From the NCBI GenBank assembly GCA_905116865.2, contig CAJHNH020004635.1, positions 25,001 to 89,000 on the forward strand: a DNA stretch of 64,000 bases, written 5' to 3'. The notes under the pieces were generated by a model. The model worked only from the letters and a program-made list of their open reading frames with translations, ran no database searches and had not been told where the DNA came from. The position numbers and the translations under genes are program-made. The DNA comes from Candidula unifasciata (Eukaryota > Mollusca > Gastropoda > Stylommatophora > Geomitridae). Each line of letters begins with the position of its first letter. Positions within the stretch are counted from its first letter, which is position 1. Shown here piece after piece: positions 22,345 to 34,209 of this stretch.

Positions 22345-23850
22345 TCTACTCTCTAACTAAATTATGTTTATACCCTCCAACCAGGCTCATTACAGCCCCA
22401 TAGGGAAGGCATTTGGGAACCGAGGAGCCTGTGAATGCCGTCCTCAGCGATCTTTGACACTCTGTTCACAGTCTGTCCATTTCCACTAAAGCATCATTGT
22501 TACACGGGTCTGTCCTAGTTAGCTTTGTGCTGTCCAGCTCCTCAGCTTGTAGCCTGTCCATGAATTTTATTCTGCCGAGAGCAACACACGCGTGACCACT
22601 TGTTCAGAGTGTTTGTCCTAGATAGATTGCTACATAATCTACACTACCACCCACACTGGAATACATGTTGCGTCGTAACTATTTCGTGGTGCCCCAACAT
22701 AACTGTGCTTTATGGTTATACAGTTGAACTAGGTTTTCGGGATGTGTAGCTGTTTGATTCTCATCCTTGAGAAGGAAATCTTGAAGGAACTTGAAAAAAA
22801 AAATCTCGACAAAAGTGTAGCCGTTTAAAGTCTCCTTAAAAAAAAAAAAATTCAGAAACCATGAGTTATTAACCCTTTGGCTTGATACAGTGAATATCAC
22901 AACCCTTCGGCCTTGATTCCATGATAGATACCGTGCATCTGGGAGACATGTGGCTTTTCTGCCTAACCCCGGGAGTGAACTCTTACCACAAGGAGTGTGT
23001 CACACGGTCGCCGCACAGTCAGGTCTAACTGAGCTAGCGAGCTTGACAGTGTCTGTTATAGATCCAGTAGCTTTATTGACAAGTCCTTTGTTAACATCAG
23101 TATTAGATCGTAGAAAAATCTTAGCTTCTAATCTCTTGGTATACATCCAGTGTTATTACCATCAGTGAATATGGTAGCATGGTAACTATATAATCAGTAG
23201 TCCTTATAGCATCCACCAACCAAACGTTGTCAGCACAGCTTTCTCTTTCAATTTCCTGCCAATTCTAGACATCGAGAGACTGCCTAAGATCCTAGACCTA
23301 TCAATCCAATACCTATATGACTCGGGTAACCAAGTGTTACTACAAAGACTTTTTATGTTTCGTACAATGTTAATGTTTTGTCATATTTTGTGTGTGTGCT
23401 GGGTAGCTTACCACGGTATAATGAACATGTTGCGGCAGTGTTCTGATTGTGACTTGGTTGATTATCTTCATTAGTAACATAGTTGCCTTTAAAAATACAT
23501 TTTGTATACTGACTGTATAAAACATTTGACATTAAAAATGACCACTGAAAAAAAAAAATTGAAATACTTTTTCTACATTGCATGAGAGATATTATGTGCA
23601 CACTGGCAGCCTCTATCATATCAGGAAATAATATGCAAATCAAACTCAACAAGTTGTCTAGACAAACCAACAAACAAAACTGAACTTAATAAAAGCTTAT
23701 CAAAATAGTTGCAAACCCTATCATATGATGTTTCAAGTCAACCCGGGCATTATTTTGTTTATCGGGTGATTTTGATGTCTTCAGTTTACCATTGCTTTTG
23801 AACGGCTGCACCCTTGTGCTGCTGTCAGAATCAAGCACATTGGTCTTCTA
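22345..23850. other. No gene identified
   Basis: About 1.5 kb with short frames only. No domain, splice-like exon or shared repeat was recognised. Confidence 0.35.
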
Positions 23851-23854
23851 CTAC

Positions 23855-24940
23855 CAGTGTTGCCACTTTGGATCTTTTATATCCAAATTTAGATCTTTTT
23901 CATTGCATTTAGATACTGTTTTTGACGTTTAGATAGTAAATATTTTTCTAGATTCTTTTCATATGGAGTTAGATATTTTTTTTTCTTTCATTGTCAATTT
24001 AATAATTACTGTGTACAATATTACTACAAGATTTTTGTTTTGGTCTGGCACGTACATTGTGACAACTGCCATTACTTGAACTTTGAACTCTCACTGGGGT
24101 CAACGCACAAATATCTGGCAGCCCCGGTACTGATTAATAAAAACTCGCGCAAATCATACTAACTTTGTTTCAACCGTATCCTCACTGTGCTGAATTTGCG
24201 TTTCTTTTTCATGTGATTTAAAAAAATAATTGCTCACCTCCTTATATGGCTTTCACTTTGAAAAAACCTTTCAACATGCCAAAACTAAAGCATGAGCAAA
24301 AAATTTGGAAAGAGTGGTTGCAAGATGACAAAATTAAAAACTGGGGATACGACCAAAGCTTGTTGTAAGTACTGCAAGTGTGAAATTAAAGCGAAAATAC
24401 AAAACTCAAAGAGTCATGCAGATACCAAAAAAGCATAAAACTGCAGTTTCATTTAAAGATATTACACCGCTGACATCTGTTTTCAGAACTATACTGATAA
24501 ATTAATCATCAAAAGTTGAAGTATCAGTCGCAATGTTTTTAATTTGTCACTGCGAAATTTCAAACTGTGACCATTTGATCGATTTGTAAAAAATCTTGGA
24601 CTAGTTCAATTTGAAAAGTGTGGTGTAGAAGTATAGTTTAGGAACTGAATCAGCAAACAGTTAGTCTTGAAGAATTTGGCTGTAACTGGTCCTGATAATG
24701 CCTCAGTGATGGTTGGTATAAACAATGGCGTTTATGCCAAGTTGAAGGAAGCTAGCTAACCCATCGTTAATACTTATAAAATGTATGCGTCATTCATTGC
24801 AGATAGCATTATCACATGCTTCATCTTAATATTTACCAAGGAATTTGGAATACCTTATTGTTGAAACACTTTCCTGGTTTTCCAAATCATTTGTCAGACA
24901 ACAGCAATACAATACATTGAGCTCTTTCTCAACCCCTCAG
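23855..24940 (+). pseudogene. Decayed hAT transposase with BED finger
   Basis: The element starts CAGTGTTGCCACTTTGGATC, a hAT-like terminus. Coding fragments on the + strand follow. One has a BED-type zinc finger, CKYCKCEIKAKIQNSKSHA, with the final His after a one-base frameshift. One at about 24689-24758 reads TGPDNASVMVGINNGVYAKL and includes the DNA motif carrying a catalytic Asp. One at 24845-24921 reads EYLIVETLSWFSKSFVRQQQ. Several stops and frameshifts make it inactive. The 3' terminus was not found. Confidence 0.75.
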
Positions 24941-24941
24941 A

Positions 24942-25400
24942 AAGCTAAATGTCTAGTCAGAGAGCTTGACATTGTGAGCGTTACGTATGGTTGTGTATTG
25001 GAGTCATTGGGCGCGCGCCTCTGGGTGATTAATCTGCTGTATTGTGTGTCAATTGAGTCTGCTTGTTTGCACGACACGTACGTTTGTTGTAGGAAGAAAG
25101 AAATTAGGGTGTCTGTGCTCAGGCGCGACGACACAAAGAAAACTGGTTTGTGTTTTGGGGAGGGGGGGGGGTACACGGCGCTACCTGTTTTGAAAAGGCA
25201 AAGCAGAGGGGAGGCTCGAGGGGTCTACGTTATAAAAGTGCGTAATAATAATAATGTAATATGGTTATTGCACTTCCAACTTCATGGTAAACGGTCACCC
25301 CATAGACGTTCCATGTGCTAGTGGTGGTAGGGTGGGTAGGGGAATTCCAAATGTCTTCCCTTGTGGAAAGGTTGTCACAGGCTACAGTCTCAGCAAATGC
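24942..25400. other. No gene identified
   Basis: Contains a poly-G tract near 25161. The frame running through it continues the hAT fragment and then loses similarity to anything I recognise. Confidence 0.35.
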
Positions 25401-25404
25401 AGGT

Positions 25405-25671
25405 TCTTTCGTAATATCCTACCCCCCAGATGACGTGACATAACAGTCCAACATTTTAGAGTTTGGTAAGACTGGGTTTCCTAGCTTTCTGATGTTTTTA
25501 ATGACCCCAAAACATCTAGAACTGGCACTAACCCCAACCGGCCTACGTCCCACAAGAGAATGAAGCCTAGGTCCCACGACTGTATGCAGCCTATCTACCA
25601 CCCACCTGAAATATTAGACTGTCCCGTGACCTATGGATTTTCCCTGTTTGGGGTAGGAAATTGAGAAAGCA
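25405..25671 (-). mobile_element. MITE-M copy 2
   Basis: Inverted relative to copy 1. It starts TCCTACCCCCCAGATGACG and ends GGTAGGAAATTGAGAAAGC, with the shared TAGAACTGGC and GCAGCCTATCTACCACCC blocks between. Confidence 0.8.
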
Positions 25672-25679
25672 CCAAAATC

Positions 25680-26510
25680 CAATGGCATACACACGCATTA
25701 AGTGAATATGGCAGCCGCCAGAAGAGCCCAAAAAGTCCGACACTAGAGCTGACACAGGTGGGCCTGAAAACGTGAGATGTAGCCAAAAATGGAAAAAAGG
25801 GGGGGGGGGGCGGTCGGGATGGTTGAGTCCCCAGGTTTCAGCGTCCCTATGTGTTGGGGTATGATGTGGTTATGAGATATTTTGGAACATTTCTCTGATT
25901 TCATCCTGACGTTTTTCCTGATTCATGTTGTGATGGTGGTCGGTGATTATTGTAACGATAAACCTATATTTGCTTCGTTCAGACGCGTTCAATCTGTTAC
26001 TATTGATTTATGTTATCTCGCCCTTCTCTCCGCCTGTCTTGATCCGTACCATCTGTGTTGTCTTGTTGCCTATTTCTTCTGGTCAGTATGTGCTTTTTCT
26101 AATGTTTCTCGATTCTGTTTCCTTTCTTTTTCCAGCTGGTGCTACCTCTGACTGTAGATTAGGTGGCTTATTTTTCAACCCTTTCAGTACTAAAGAACTC
26201 GCCATACGTTGTTTGCTTATTCCACATACGGTATAGGTTTTGTAACTTCCTCTGCCTTACGTCTTATTATATCAACTCATTGCGTCCTATTGTTACTCCA
26301 ACATGTTTTTTCACATAGTTATACTATTTCAGCTCATTCATATTGAAAAAATGGTACTGTAAAGTGTAGCCAGGTGGGAATTTAAAAAAACATTCTGCAA
26401 TAACAAAGTTGGTACTGAAAGATTTAATTATTTATGTTTGATTACGTGGAGGCCTAACATGTGACATCTGTGCTTTCGGCGTTACTAGTGTGCTTCGCAA
26501 TTCTGAGGCT
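25680..26510. other. No gene identified; poly-G tract at about 25800
   Basis: AT-rich to neutral sequence with short frames. No family recognised. Confidence 0.35.
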
Positions 26511-26514
26511 CTCC

Positions 26515-26675
26515 GTGGGGGTTCTAGGGCCCCCTTGTGGGGGGAAACAAGAATAGAAGAACGGATGTGCACTCAACAATCAGGTTATGGGACAAGTCTA
26601 AATTCCATAGATGGATGAACAACCAGAACGTTCCGCCGGAGTTTACAGCCGGGGAATGCGAAGAAGAAGAAAAAG
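26515..26675 (+). repeat. SINE-A copy with internal deletion
   Basis: The head (GGGTTCTAGGGCCCCC) joins directly to the ACGGATGTGCAC part, losing about 120 bp. The tail GAATGCGAAGAAGAAG is retained. Confidence 0.75.
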
Positions 26676-26880
26676 CGTTCTGAATTACCCGGTTCGATTC
26701 CAGCTGCTGCAATTTGGCAGCAGACCATTCTGGTTTGATTTCCACTGTAGTACCGAGTGCGGGCTGTTCATGAAACATTAGCAGATTACTGAACGTAAAA
26801 GTACCTAGTCAAACCAAAACAGTTGACACACACTGGTGTTGGCTCTTTAACATTTTGTAAAGGGTAAGCAACTAACTTAA
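26676..26880 (+). repeat. SINE-H copy
   Basis: GGTTCGATTCCAGCTGC is a B-box match and is followed by GGCAGCAGACC and TTTCCACTGTAGTACC. It abuts the SINE-A tail and ends at a poly-C tract (26881-26896). Confidence 0.65.
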
Positions 26881-26944
26881 CACCCCCCCCCCCCCCAAAG
26901 AAATCGCATCCAATTTTGCATCCGAAATGAGAGCTGCCTGTACC

Positions 26945-27290
26945 TGATCACCCTCATCATGTAGCAGGTCCTTTACAGAACGTCGCTCTCCTCAGGGTTT
27001 ACTTGAAAGACAAAACCTCGACCTCTCGCTAGGGCTTCCTCTCGCCTAGTGATTCAGTGAACTTTCATTTTCAAGGAGTCACTTATATCCTGTGCCCATC
27101 GTCGTGTTGGTCGGCCCCTGTCCCTCCTTCCTTCTGGTACCATGCCTTCTGCTGTTATTCACCCCCCCCCCCCACCAATTTGCCATGGCGCTTGATATTA
27201 ACAAAATATTTCAGCTTTCGAGAAAAGATGATGTTTATTAGCCAATCTTACTTGATGTTCGGATCTTTCAAAATGTTAGTATTTACCTAC
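26945..27290 (-). mobile_element. LINE tail, family E
   Basis: Shares ATGTAGCAGGTCCTTTACAG, AAGGAGTCACTTATATCC and the GGCGCTTGATAT block with 4538-4990. Confidence 0.7.
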
Positions 27291-27509
27291 TCATCATTAA
27301 GGTAATATACTGTATATCGTCATAATAGTTGATGTGGCTGAATAATGCTATGGCCAAGATGAAAATATGGATTTTGATAGAAATGAAATATTTCCGAAAT
27401 GTAAAGGGAAGTTCGCTCTTGTTTTTTTTAAACACCCCCCCCCCCCACCCTCTTTTTCCCCGGGGCATTTATGGTATTATCCGTTTGCAGTAAAATCGAA
27501 TATTTGACT

Positions 27510-27615
27510 ACTGCTACTACAACCACCGCTACCACTACTGCCGCTGTTACCACCACCACACCACCGCTACTGCTGCTGCTGCTGCTACTACTGCTGCTGC
27601 TACTACTGTCTTCTG
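27510..27615. repeat. Trinucleotide-rich microsatellite
   Basis: Mixed TAC, ACC, GCT and CTG triplets. The threonine- and leucine-rich frame it produces is an artefact. Confidence 0.85.
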
Positions 27616-27889
27616 TGCATATTGATCAGTGCCCGATAATGTATTGGTCACATTATTGAATGTGAGAAACGACGCACTGCGTGTGCTTGAGTTTCTGTAA
27701 GAACTGTCAAGGATCTTGGCACCTTATCCATTTGAAAATGGTCTGCCTACTTTGTTATCAGCGTCCATCGATTTGGTCGGTGGCAGTTTAATACTTTGGT
27801 TGTAGTAGTATCTCTTTTCTTCATCTATTTTTAATAATGGAGTATCTTTGATGCCCTCTTTTATGGAAATGTGATTTTTGTTTCAATTA

Positions 27890-28082
27890 TACAGATTTAA
27901 GAATCGACATCATAACACACCGGATACCCACAGCTGCTGCGTCTCTCGCAGCAAATGTCCTAATGCCTAGATGCTAACTGTTCTCGCAGCACACTGATAG
28001 TAAACTCGCCTTCCTTTCATACGTCCCACCTTGCCTGACCCACACCTAATTCCTCGACCATACATTCTTCTGTTATTCTAGG
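27890..28082 (-). mobile_element. LINE 3' end matching the RNase H LINE
   Basis: Parallels 8085-8280 with GATTTAAGAATCGACATCAT, TAGATGCTAACTGTTC and CAGCACACTGAT. A (TA)n run follows directly. Confidence 0.65.
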
Positions 28083-28087
28083 GTGTG

Positions 28088-28095
<8 letters not shown>

Positions 28096-28155
<60 letters not shown>
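28096..28155. repeat. (TA)n microsatellite
   Basis: About 60 bp of uninterrupted TA. Confidence 0.97.
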
Positions 28156-28156
<1 letters not shown>

Positions 28157-28199
28157 TCACCCATTTGTGTTCATATTTCATATTGTTACTCTTGCTATT

Positions 28200-29054
28200 C
28201 AGCGGAACCTCGCTTAACGAGCATAATTTGTTCGAGATACTCATTAAGCGAAATAGTCGTTATGCGAAACAGTTTTTCTCATATAAACTAATGTAAAATA
28301 CGATAATGCGACAAACTTTCCTCCAAAACTTCTTGCTATGAAACAAAATGCAACTCCATAAGCTCCTCTGTGGTCCGCTCTTGGCTGTGCTCTTTCACAA
28401 GCTCTTCGATATCACTGTTATCCACCTAAAATCCCATAGTGGCCAAAGACACAATCTCGTTGACCACAGGTTCCACAGGTACTGTCTCGACCCCTCAAAG
28501 TCACAAATCCACAACTCTCTCTGGCCAAAGCTTCTTCCAAGAAGAAGTAAGGGTTCTCTTGGTAACCCCTTCCCCCGCCTTGTCGATCATCTTGAGGAAG
28601 GCAACCCTGTCGAAGTGATTTCTCCAAAACTCTTTGAGAGTGAGGTTGGTCTCTACAGTCACATGAAAACAAAGTTCGAAGAGTGCTTTAGTGTAGAGCT
28701 TCTTAACGTTAGAAATAACTTGCTGGTCCAAGGGCTGGAGAAACGGAGTGTGTTGGGAGGCAGAAACTGGACCTTGATGAAGTTAAATTCTTCAAGGAGT
28801 TCATCTTGTTGGCCTGGAGGATTCATATACATATATCACAATATAACACAAGTTTGAGAAAATGTGTGATCGCAGGCGACACTACGATGCTACTGGAACG
28901 AGTGCTAAACAAAGACTGATGTAACATGCACACAATCCGGGACTTCCCCTCTCCTCGCCACTCGTTATGCGAAACGTTGCTCGTTAACCAAGTCATTCTT
29001 TTACAATTTGTTTTGCTCGTTATGAGAGGTGTTCGTTAAGGGAGGTTCTACCGT
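28200..29054 (-). pseudogene. Tigger/pogo-like transposon, internally deleted
   Basis: The terminal inverted repeats are CAGCGGAACCTCGCTTAACG and, at the other end complemented, CGGTAGAACCTCCCTTAACG. The minus strand encodes the C-terminal part of a Tigger-type DDE transposase: MDQQVISNVKKLYTKALF and KEFWRNHFDRVAFLKMID, then after frameshifts a CDFEG segment and a final acidic EELVEE-like part. At about 855 bp the copy lacks most of the roughly 500-codon gene. The long + strand frame over 28348-28857 is its antisense shadow. Confidence 0.85.
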
Positions 29055-29059
29055 ATTTG

Positions 29060-29880
29060 TAACTCTGCCAACGTCACCGAGGTGTTTATAAGGACGTGGG
29101 AAATCCATGGCATGTGCAAAAATTCGTTTAGATCCTTACATGAATGTTCAAGGTACTTGTTATTAAAGTGTGATGGCGTGAGTTTTTGAAACGGACTGTA
29201 GACTACACGCTACACTCGCCCGCACAAAGTGTAATATATCCCTTATCTGTGTTTACACATTAAATTACCAGACAGTTCCTTGGAACATAATGCCGCCTAC
29301 AGTCTCTAAAATGTATTATTTCCCTACCTGGGATTACACCCACGCCTCGTGTTTATTTTAATTGTTTGAGTAAATCTGTGAAGTAGCCTTCGTGCCAATT
29401 AAAGCTGTCTATTGACAAGCACCTTGTGTCATCTCTAATGCATGCACGACTGTTTAGGGTCGCTTGGTTTGACGTTTTTCTGTAAGCGGTACGCCAGTGT
29501 GGCTGGCGAATAAACTTGCGGGCAGATGCAGAAGATAGAAGATAAGCTCTGGATAGAAACCAACTATATGTTACATTGCACAGCTTTTATGGCGATATTT
29601 GACTCGCTGTTCTCTACGTTTCACGCTCCCGGGTGTCCGTACACTGACACTGCAGCATTACCTCACTGTGAAACCTTCCCCCTTTTATTCTCATTGATGT
29701 GTGTGCTTTGTTGTAGTGTGTGTCGTGCTGTGGTGTGTATGGCACGGAGCGGATGTTTTATAGCCGTCCCAGACGTCATGGCTAACTTTAAAAAATATGT
29801 AACTCAGTAACCGTTCTGGTGTAAGTTGTTGGAATTTGGCATGCAGCCTTTTAGTAATTATGTCCTTTTTAGAATTTTCG
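29060..29880. other. No gene identified
   Basis: Contains a 285-base + strand frame at 29526-29810 with no recognisable domain and no splice or promoter context. Confidence 0.35.
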
Positions 29881-29883
29881 GGG

Positions 29884-30144
29884 CTTTAATAATATCCTAC
29901 CTCAAACAGGGGAAATCCACAGGTCACGTGGCAGTAATATTTTAGGGGGTGGTAGATAGGTTGCATGCATTTGTGGGACCTAGGCTGCACTCTCTCGTGG
30001 GACGTAGGTGGGTTGGGGTTAGGGCCAGTTCTAGATGTTTTGAGGTGTTTAATAGCCTCAGAAAGCCGGGAAACCCATTCTTACCACCCTCTAAAATGTT
30101 GGGCTGGTCTGTGACGTCATCTGAGGGGTAGGAAATTAATAAAG
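29884..30144 (+). mobile_element. MITE-M copy 3
   Basis: From TTTAATAATATCCTACCTC to GGTAGGAAATTAATAAAGC, with the same interior as copy 1 (GTGGGACCTAGGCTGCACTC). Confidence 0.85.
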
Positions 30145-30549
30145 CACATAATTTGTTTTTAAATGTTAACCAACTTCTCGTTTTTATTTTGTCTTGTTTG
30201 CCGTATGATTCAGAGCAAGCAGCCGAGATGCTTACAGTTAGCTGAGTAACGGGAACTGTTCAAAACACCATATTCCCCGCGTTTCTTAGGTGTTTCACTC
30301 TCAGTTGGTCATGTCCAGCGTTAGCCTCCAGTGAGTTGTGGATTTTTCATTGCATGCAGGATAGGCTGTCAAAATAATCACTGTCTGTCGCTGCACATGC
30401 AAAATGATTTCCGAACATTCTCCATGCGCATATCAATTACTGTATATTATATTTTAGTTCAGGGATACACAAGTTATTCGTCTAGTCAACTCCATTATTT
30501 TTTGGCTGTTATGATTTTCTAGGCAATTTTTACGTTCAGTAGTTTGCCA

Positions 30550-30662
30550 TTTCCCTCTAAACGATACCACAGTCGAAACCAACGCAAGACACATCGTCCG
30601 CAGCTGGGATCCACCCCGGCATTACCAATTGCATTCGCAAAGCCTTAAGCCACAGACACCGA
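30550..30662 (-). repeat. SINE-H copy, partial
   Basis: Inverted SINE-H with ACCACAGTCGAAACCAACGC and CGCAGCTGGGATCCACC. Confidence 0.5.
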
Positions 30663-30853
30663 CTCTGCATTATTAAGGCATCCCCTTTTTGTCATTGTTG
30701 TATGCATGGTTTTTGTGTGTCTGTATGCGTATGGGGGTTGGTGGCGGTAGCTTAGAGGTTTGTGCAGTTTCTTACTGGTATGGTAGTTTTAGTTATTAAG
30801 AGTATTCAGTTGCAAGTAGATGAAGTATTCCATTTCCAGCCTATATTCATTAG

Positions 30854-31135
30854 GGAGCCGCTGTGGCATAAGGGCCAGACACTCGCCTGCCGATCGGAAG
30901 GTATTGGGTTAAGGTTCTGTTGGAGATGAATTTTTCTTTTTGTGCAAAAATGAACTTGGTTTGCAGGTCGACTTAGCTTTGAATGGGTACCAGGTGCAGT
31001 CCTGGAAAGTAAAGGCGGTTGGCGTAATGCTGACCACATCACCCTCCAAGTGCCGATTGGTCAATAAAATATAGATCAATTTCCCCAATATGCCCGAAGG
31101 CGCGGGAAAGGTCCTTTACTTTACACCTTATAGGT
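30854..31135 (+). repeat. SINE-B copy, full length
   Basis: The best complete SINE-B. The tRNA-like head GGGAGCCGCTGTGGCATAAG has an A-box-like TGGCATAAGGG. A degenerate B box follows at GGGTTAAGGTTC, then a linker, GGTACCAGGTGCAGTCC, TGCTGACCACATCACC, ATAAAATATAGATC and the GAAGGCGCGGGAAAGG tail. Confidence 0.75.
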
Positions 31136-31139
31136 CGCC

Positions 31140-32230
31140 AGGCAGGCATCACTGAACTCAACTTTCATTTGCTGATATCTTTTGTGTGTGTTTGTTTTAG
31201 ATTTCATTCTTTTCACTGATTAAAAGACTAGAAGAAATACGGGTAACCGAATGCTGCTGCTATTTGGTGCATGTCAGAAGTGGCACGACAATCTTTTAAA
31301 CTGTTATTATGACCACACAGTGTTCACCTTCACCCTAATACCACGTGCTTAACGTTCTTGACATCCGTAATAACATTAACATTTCATCCCGTGTATAAGA
31401 ATGATTTTCGTTTTTTAAACGATTTTCTTAAGTTAATACGCTTCACACACTTAAATGCACTAAAAAGAGCTGGATAACTTATTGGGAAATAGTTTATAAA
31501 TCGGAGGGAAAGTTTTAACCAGACAAATACCACGAGTGACCTTAATTAAAGCTTTTAAAAATATTTCACAAATGTGGCTCACGCAATCCTTAGTATTGTC
31601 AGCCTGTAGCTTCCTACGTCTTTCTCTGGCACTATATTCGTTATTGTTGTTTATGCTGTTATCAGCGGTTGGTCAAGTTTCATTCTGGTTCAGAGACCAA
31701 CACGCTTTATTTGTCATCTCCAGATGAAATCGATGATGCGATAAAGTCTGTCTACCTTATTTCAGATGTCTGTCTCTCAATGTATCTCGTCTGAAAACCA
31801 CACTAGTCAGCCTTCTCAGTCATTTTGTCTCAGACGTGAGTCTGCTTTCCTCAGACGGAATATTTATAGAGACTAAGGTTGACATTGATACCAAAGTATT
31901 TTGTTTTTGTGTGGGTTTATTATGAGTAAATACTGCAGCAAATACGTCACACTACGTTTAGTGGCCTCTTTGTTTATCTATCACGTTATGGAAGCTTTAC
32001 TGTTATCATCGATAACGGGAATAATATCCTGTTCTATTCCTAGGACCAAGGACGAGGTGAGAAGCGCAGTGTCGTTTGAAAGATAAAAGGGGTCGGGATT
32101 ATTGTTTGAAATGCTTTATTAGGGAAGTCGAGTTTCCAGTGGATAGCACGCCAGTTCGCTGGCCATGAGACCGGTGGTCCTGTATTTGAATCCGCTTTCA
32201 ACATGATCTCTAAAGTTGATCTGGACTCCT
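31140..32230. other. No gene identified
   Basis: AT-rich sequence. A stretch at 32040-32060 has splice-like edges (TTCCTAG before, GTGAGA after), but the exon would be under 20 bp and is unsupported. Confidence 0.35.
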
Positions 32231-32239
32231 GGGTACTGC

Positions 32240-32475
<236 letters not shown>

Positions 32476-32479
32476 TCCT

Positions 32480-32735
32480 GTTCTTGGTCTGTCTTGTGCC
32501 CTGCGTCTCCTTCTCCTCTTTTGGTGTATATAGCTTGCATGGTATGGCGTCACAATACATTCTGTCTATGTTGGCAGACCATTTGGTTGCTCTCTCTGTT
32601 TGTCATTTAGAACTTGTGCCGACTTGTTCTCCCGTAACCTCATTTCTGATGTTGTATCCCCAGGTGACTCCTGTAGCCCTTCTCATGCACATCGTTTCCA
32701 TGGTTACTAATGTTTTTGTTATGGAGTATTATAAG
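32480..32735 (-). mobile_element. LINE fragment (C-terminal region)
   Basis: The minus strand reads CMRRATGVTWGYNIRNEV followed by a degenerate TERATKWSANIDRM stretch. This resembles the R..GV.W.D..RN..V......L.W.GH..RM end of many LINE ORFs. Confidence 0.6.
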
Positions 32736-32965
32736 TGACCAGTGGTCACCATGTCTGTCACTGGATACACCAGAACAGTTTTCTTTTATGTCGTCCGCTG
32801 CCAGGAGCAATACAAGGAAAAGAACTGAAGAAACAAACATGGAAAGTGACTGAAAATAGTTACCATATTTATGTAGAGACTGCAGTGTGTTCAGGACAGA
32901 TGTGGGGTAAGAAGAGAGGGGGAGAGTGTCAAAGTTGGAGGAGGAGTAAGAGATATAGAACAAAC

Positions 32966-32966
<1 letters not shown>

Positions 32967-33024
<58 letters not shown>

Positions 33025-33025
33025 A
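32967..33025. repeat. (GA)n microsatellite
   Basis: About 50 bp of GA ending in a short poly-G. Confidence 0.95.
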
Positions 33026-33156
33026 TAGTTAGATAGAACGAATGAACATTTTTTTTTTCCAATGAGTTGAGAATTGGGCTCGGAGACCCGTCTTCAATTC
33101 TGCCCCATAGATAAATAGACAGTTAGACAGACAGACAGATAGATAAATGGATGGAT

Positions 33157-33325
<169 letters not shown>

Positions 33326-33329
33326 GAGA

Positions 33330-34025
33330 GAGAATAGACTGTTTTTAAAGGGTTGAGAATTTGGCACACTGACCACTATGACTATCAGGTTTCAAGTGTA
33401 TACATTGCTTATGACACATGACATAATCATGACATACATTTTTTAAACAGCTAATAGTATACATCCTCTGCACTATACATCATCTACAACAGCTAAGTCT
33501 TAACTGCAGCCGCTGGTATGTTCTTGAATAATACCTTCATTCTTTTGTCCTCTCACCTACACGATCGCTACATTAGAAACCCTAACAACAGATGTTTCAT
33601 ATTCTTTGCTGCACACTCAAGACAGAAACAATGCGGTGGTGTTGTAGTCATTTTTTTTTTACCCCACGTGTGTAAGGCGTTTGTAAGGGTGTGTCCATAT
33701 TATTATGTCTTGTGTACTGTCTGTCAGTCATCTATGACAGTTGATGAGACTCCAGTCTATGGATTTTGTTGCTGTCCGAGATATTCTGGTGTTGGAGGTA
33801 ATTAAGTCTGATGGATTAGCTGATGTGGCTCCTCTAGGTGGTGAGCCACTTTTCAGTAAAACTGACATGAGGAAAACAGGGCAGATATCCATACCTTGAG
33901 AGACTTTATTGGGGGGGGGGGGGGGGGGAGTAAGCATTTGTATGTGAGATTTTGGACGATATTCAGCACTGAGAGTAAAGCATAGAAGTGCTTTTATTCA
34001 GGTTGCAGTTGGCACTATTGGCAAG
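33330..34025. other. No gene identified; poly-G at 33911-33928
   Basis: Short frames only. Nothing recognised. Confidence 0.35.
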
Positions 34026-34029
34026 TAAA

Positions 34030-34200
34030 AGTAAAGGTCTCTTTTCCACACCTTTAGGCGTATAGGGCATAAAGGACTAGACCTATATTTTTATAGACTA
34101 ATCAGCACAAGATGGGTGATATGGTCATCATCACGCCGGCCACTTTTACTTCCTGGGACTGAACCTGGAACCAACTTAAGGCTGGGTCGGCCTAGTACTA
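34030..34200 (-). repeat. SINE-B copy, 3' part
   Basis: Inverted SINE-B with CACACCTTTAGGCGTATAGG, GACTAGACCTATATTTTTAT, GTCATCATCACGCCGGCC and GGCTGGGTCGGCC. Confidence 0.75.
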
Positions 34201-34209
34201 TTGGCAAGG

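Noticed and set aside
24845..25321. 158-codon + strand frame as a gene
   Set aside because: Its first 25 or so residues are a hAT transposase fragment and the rest resembles nothing; it has no start or splice context.
28348..28857. 169-codon + strand frame
   Set aside because: It is antisense to a recognisable Tigger-type transposase fragment on the minus strand.
30854..30935. tRNA gene candidate
   Set aside because: The head of SINE-B has A- and B-box-like sites, but no cloverleaf with paired acceptor and anticodon stems could be read, and the sequence continues into the SINE body.
32040..32062. Micro-exon between TTCCTAG and GTGAGA
   Set aside because: Under 20 bp, with no partner exons or coding context.
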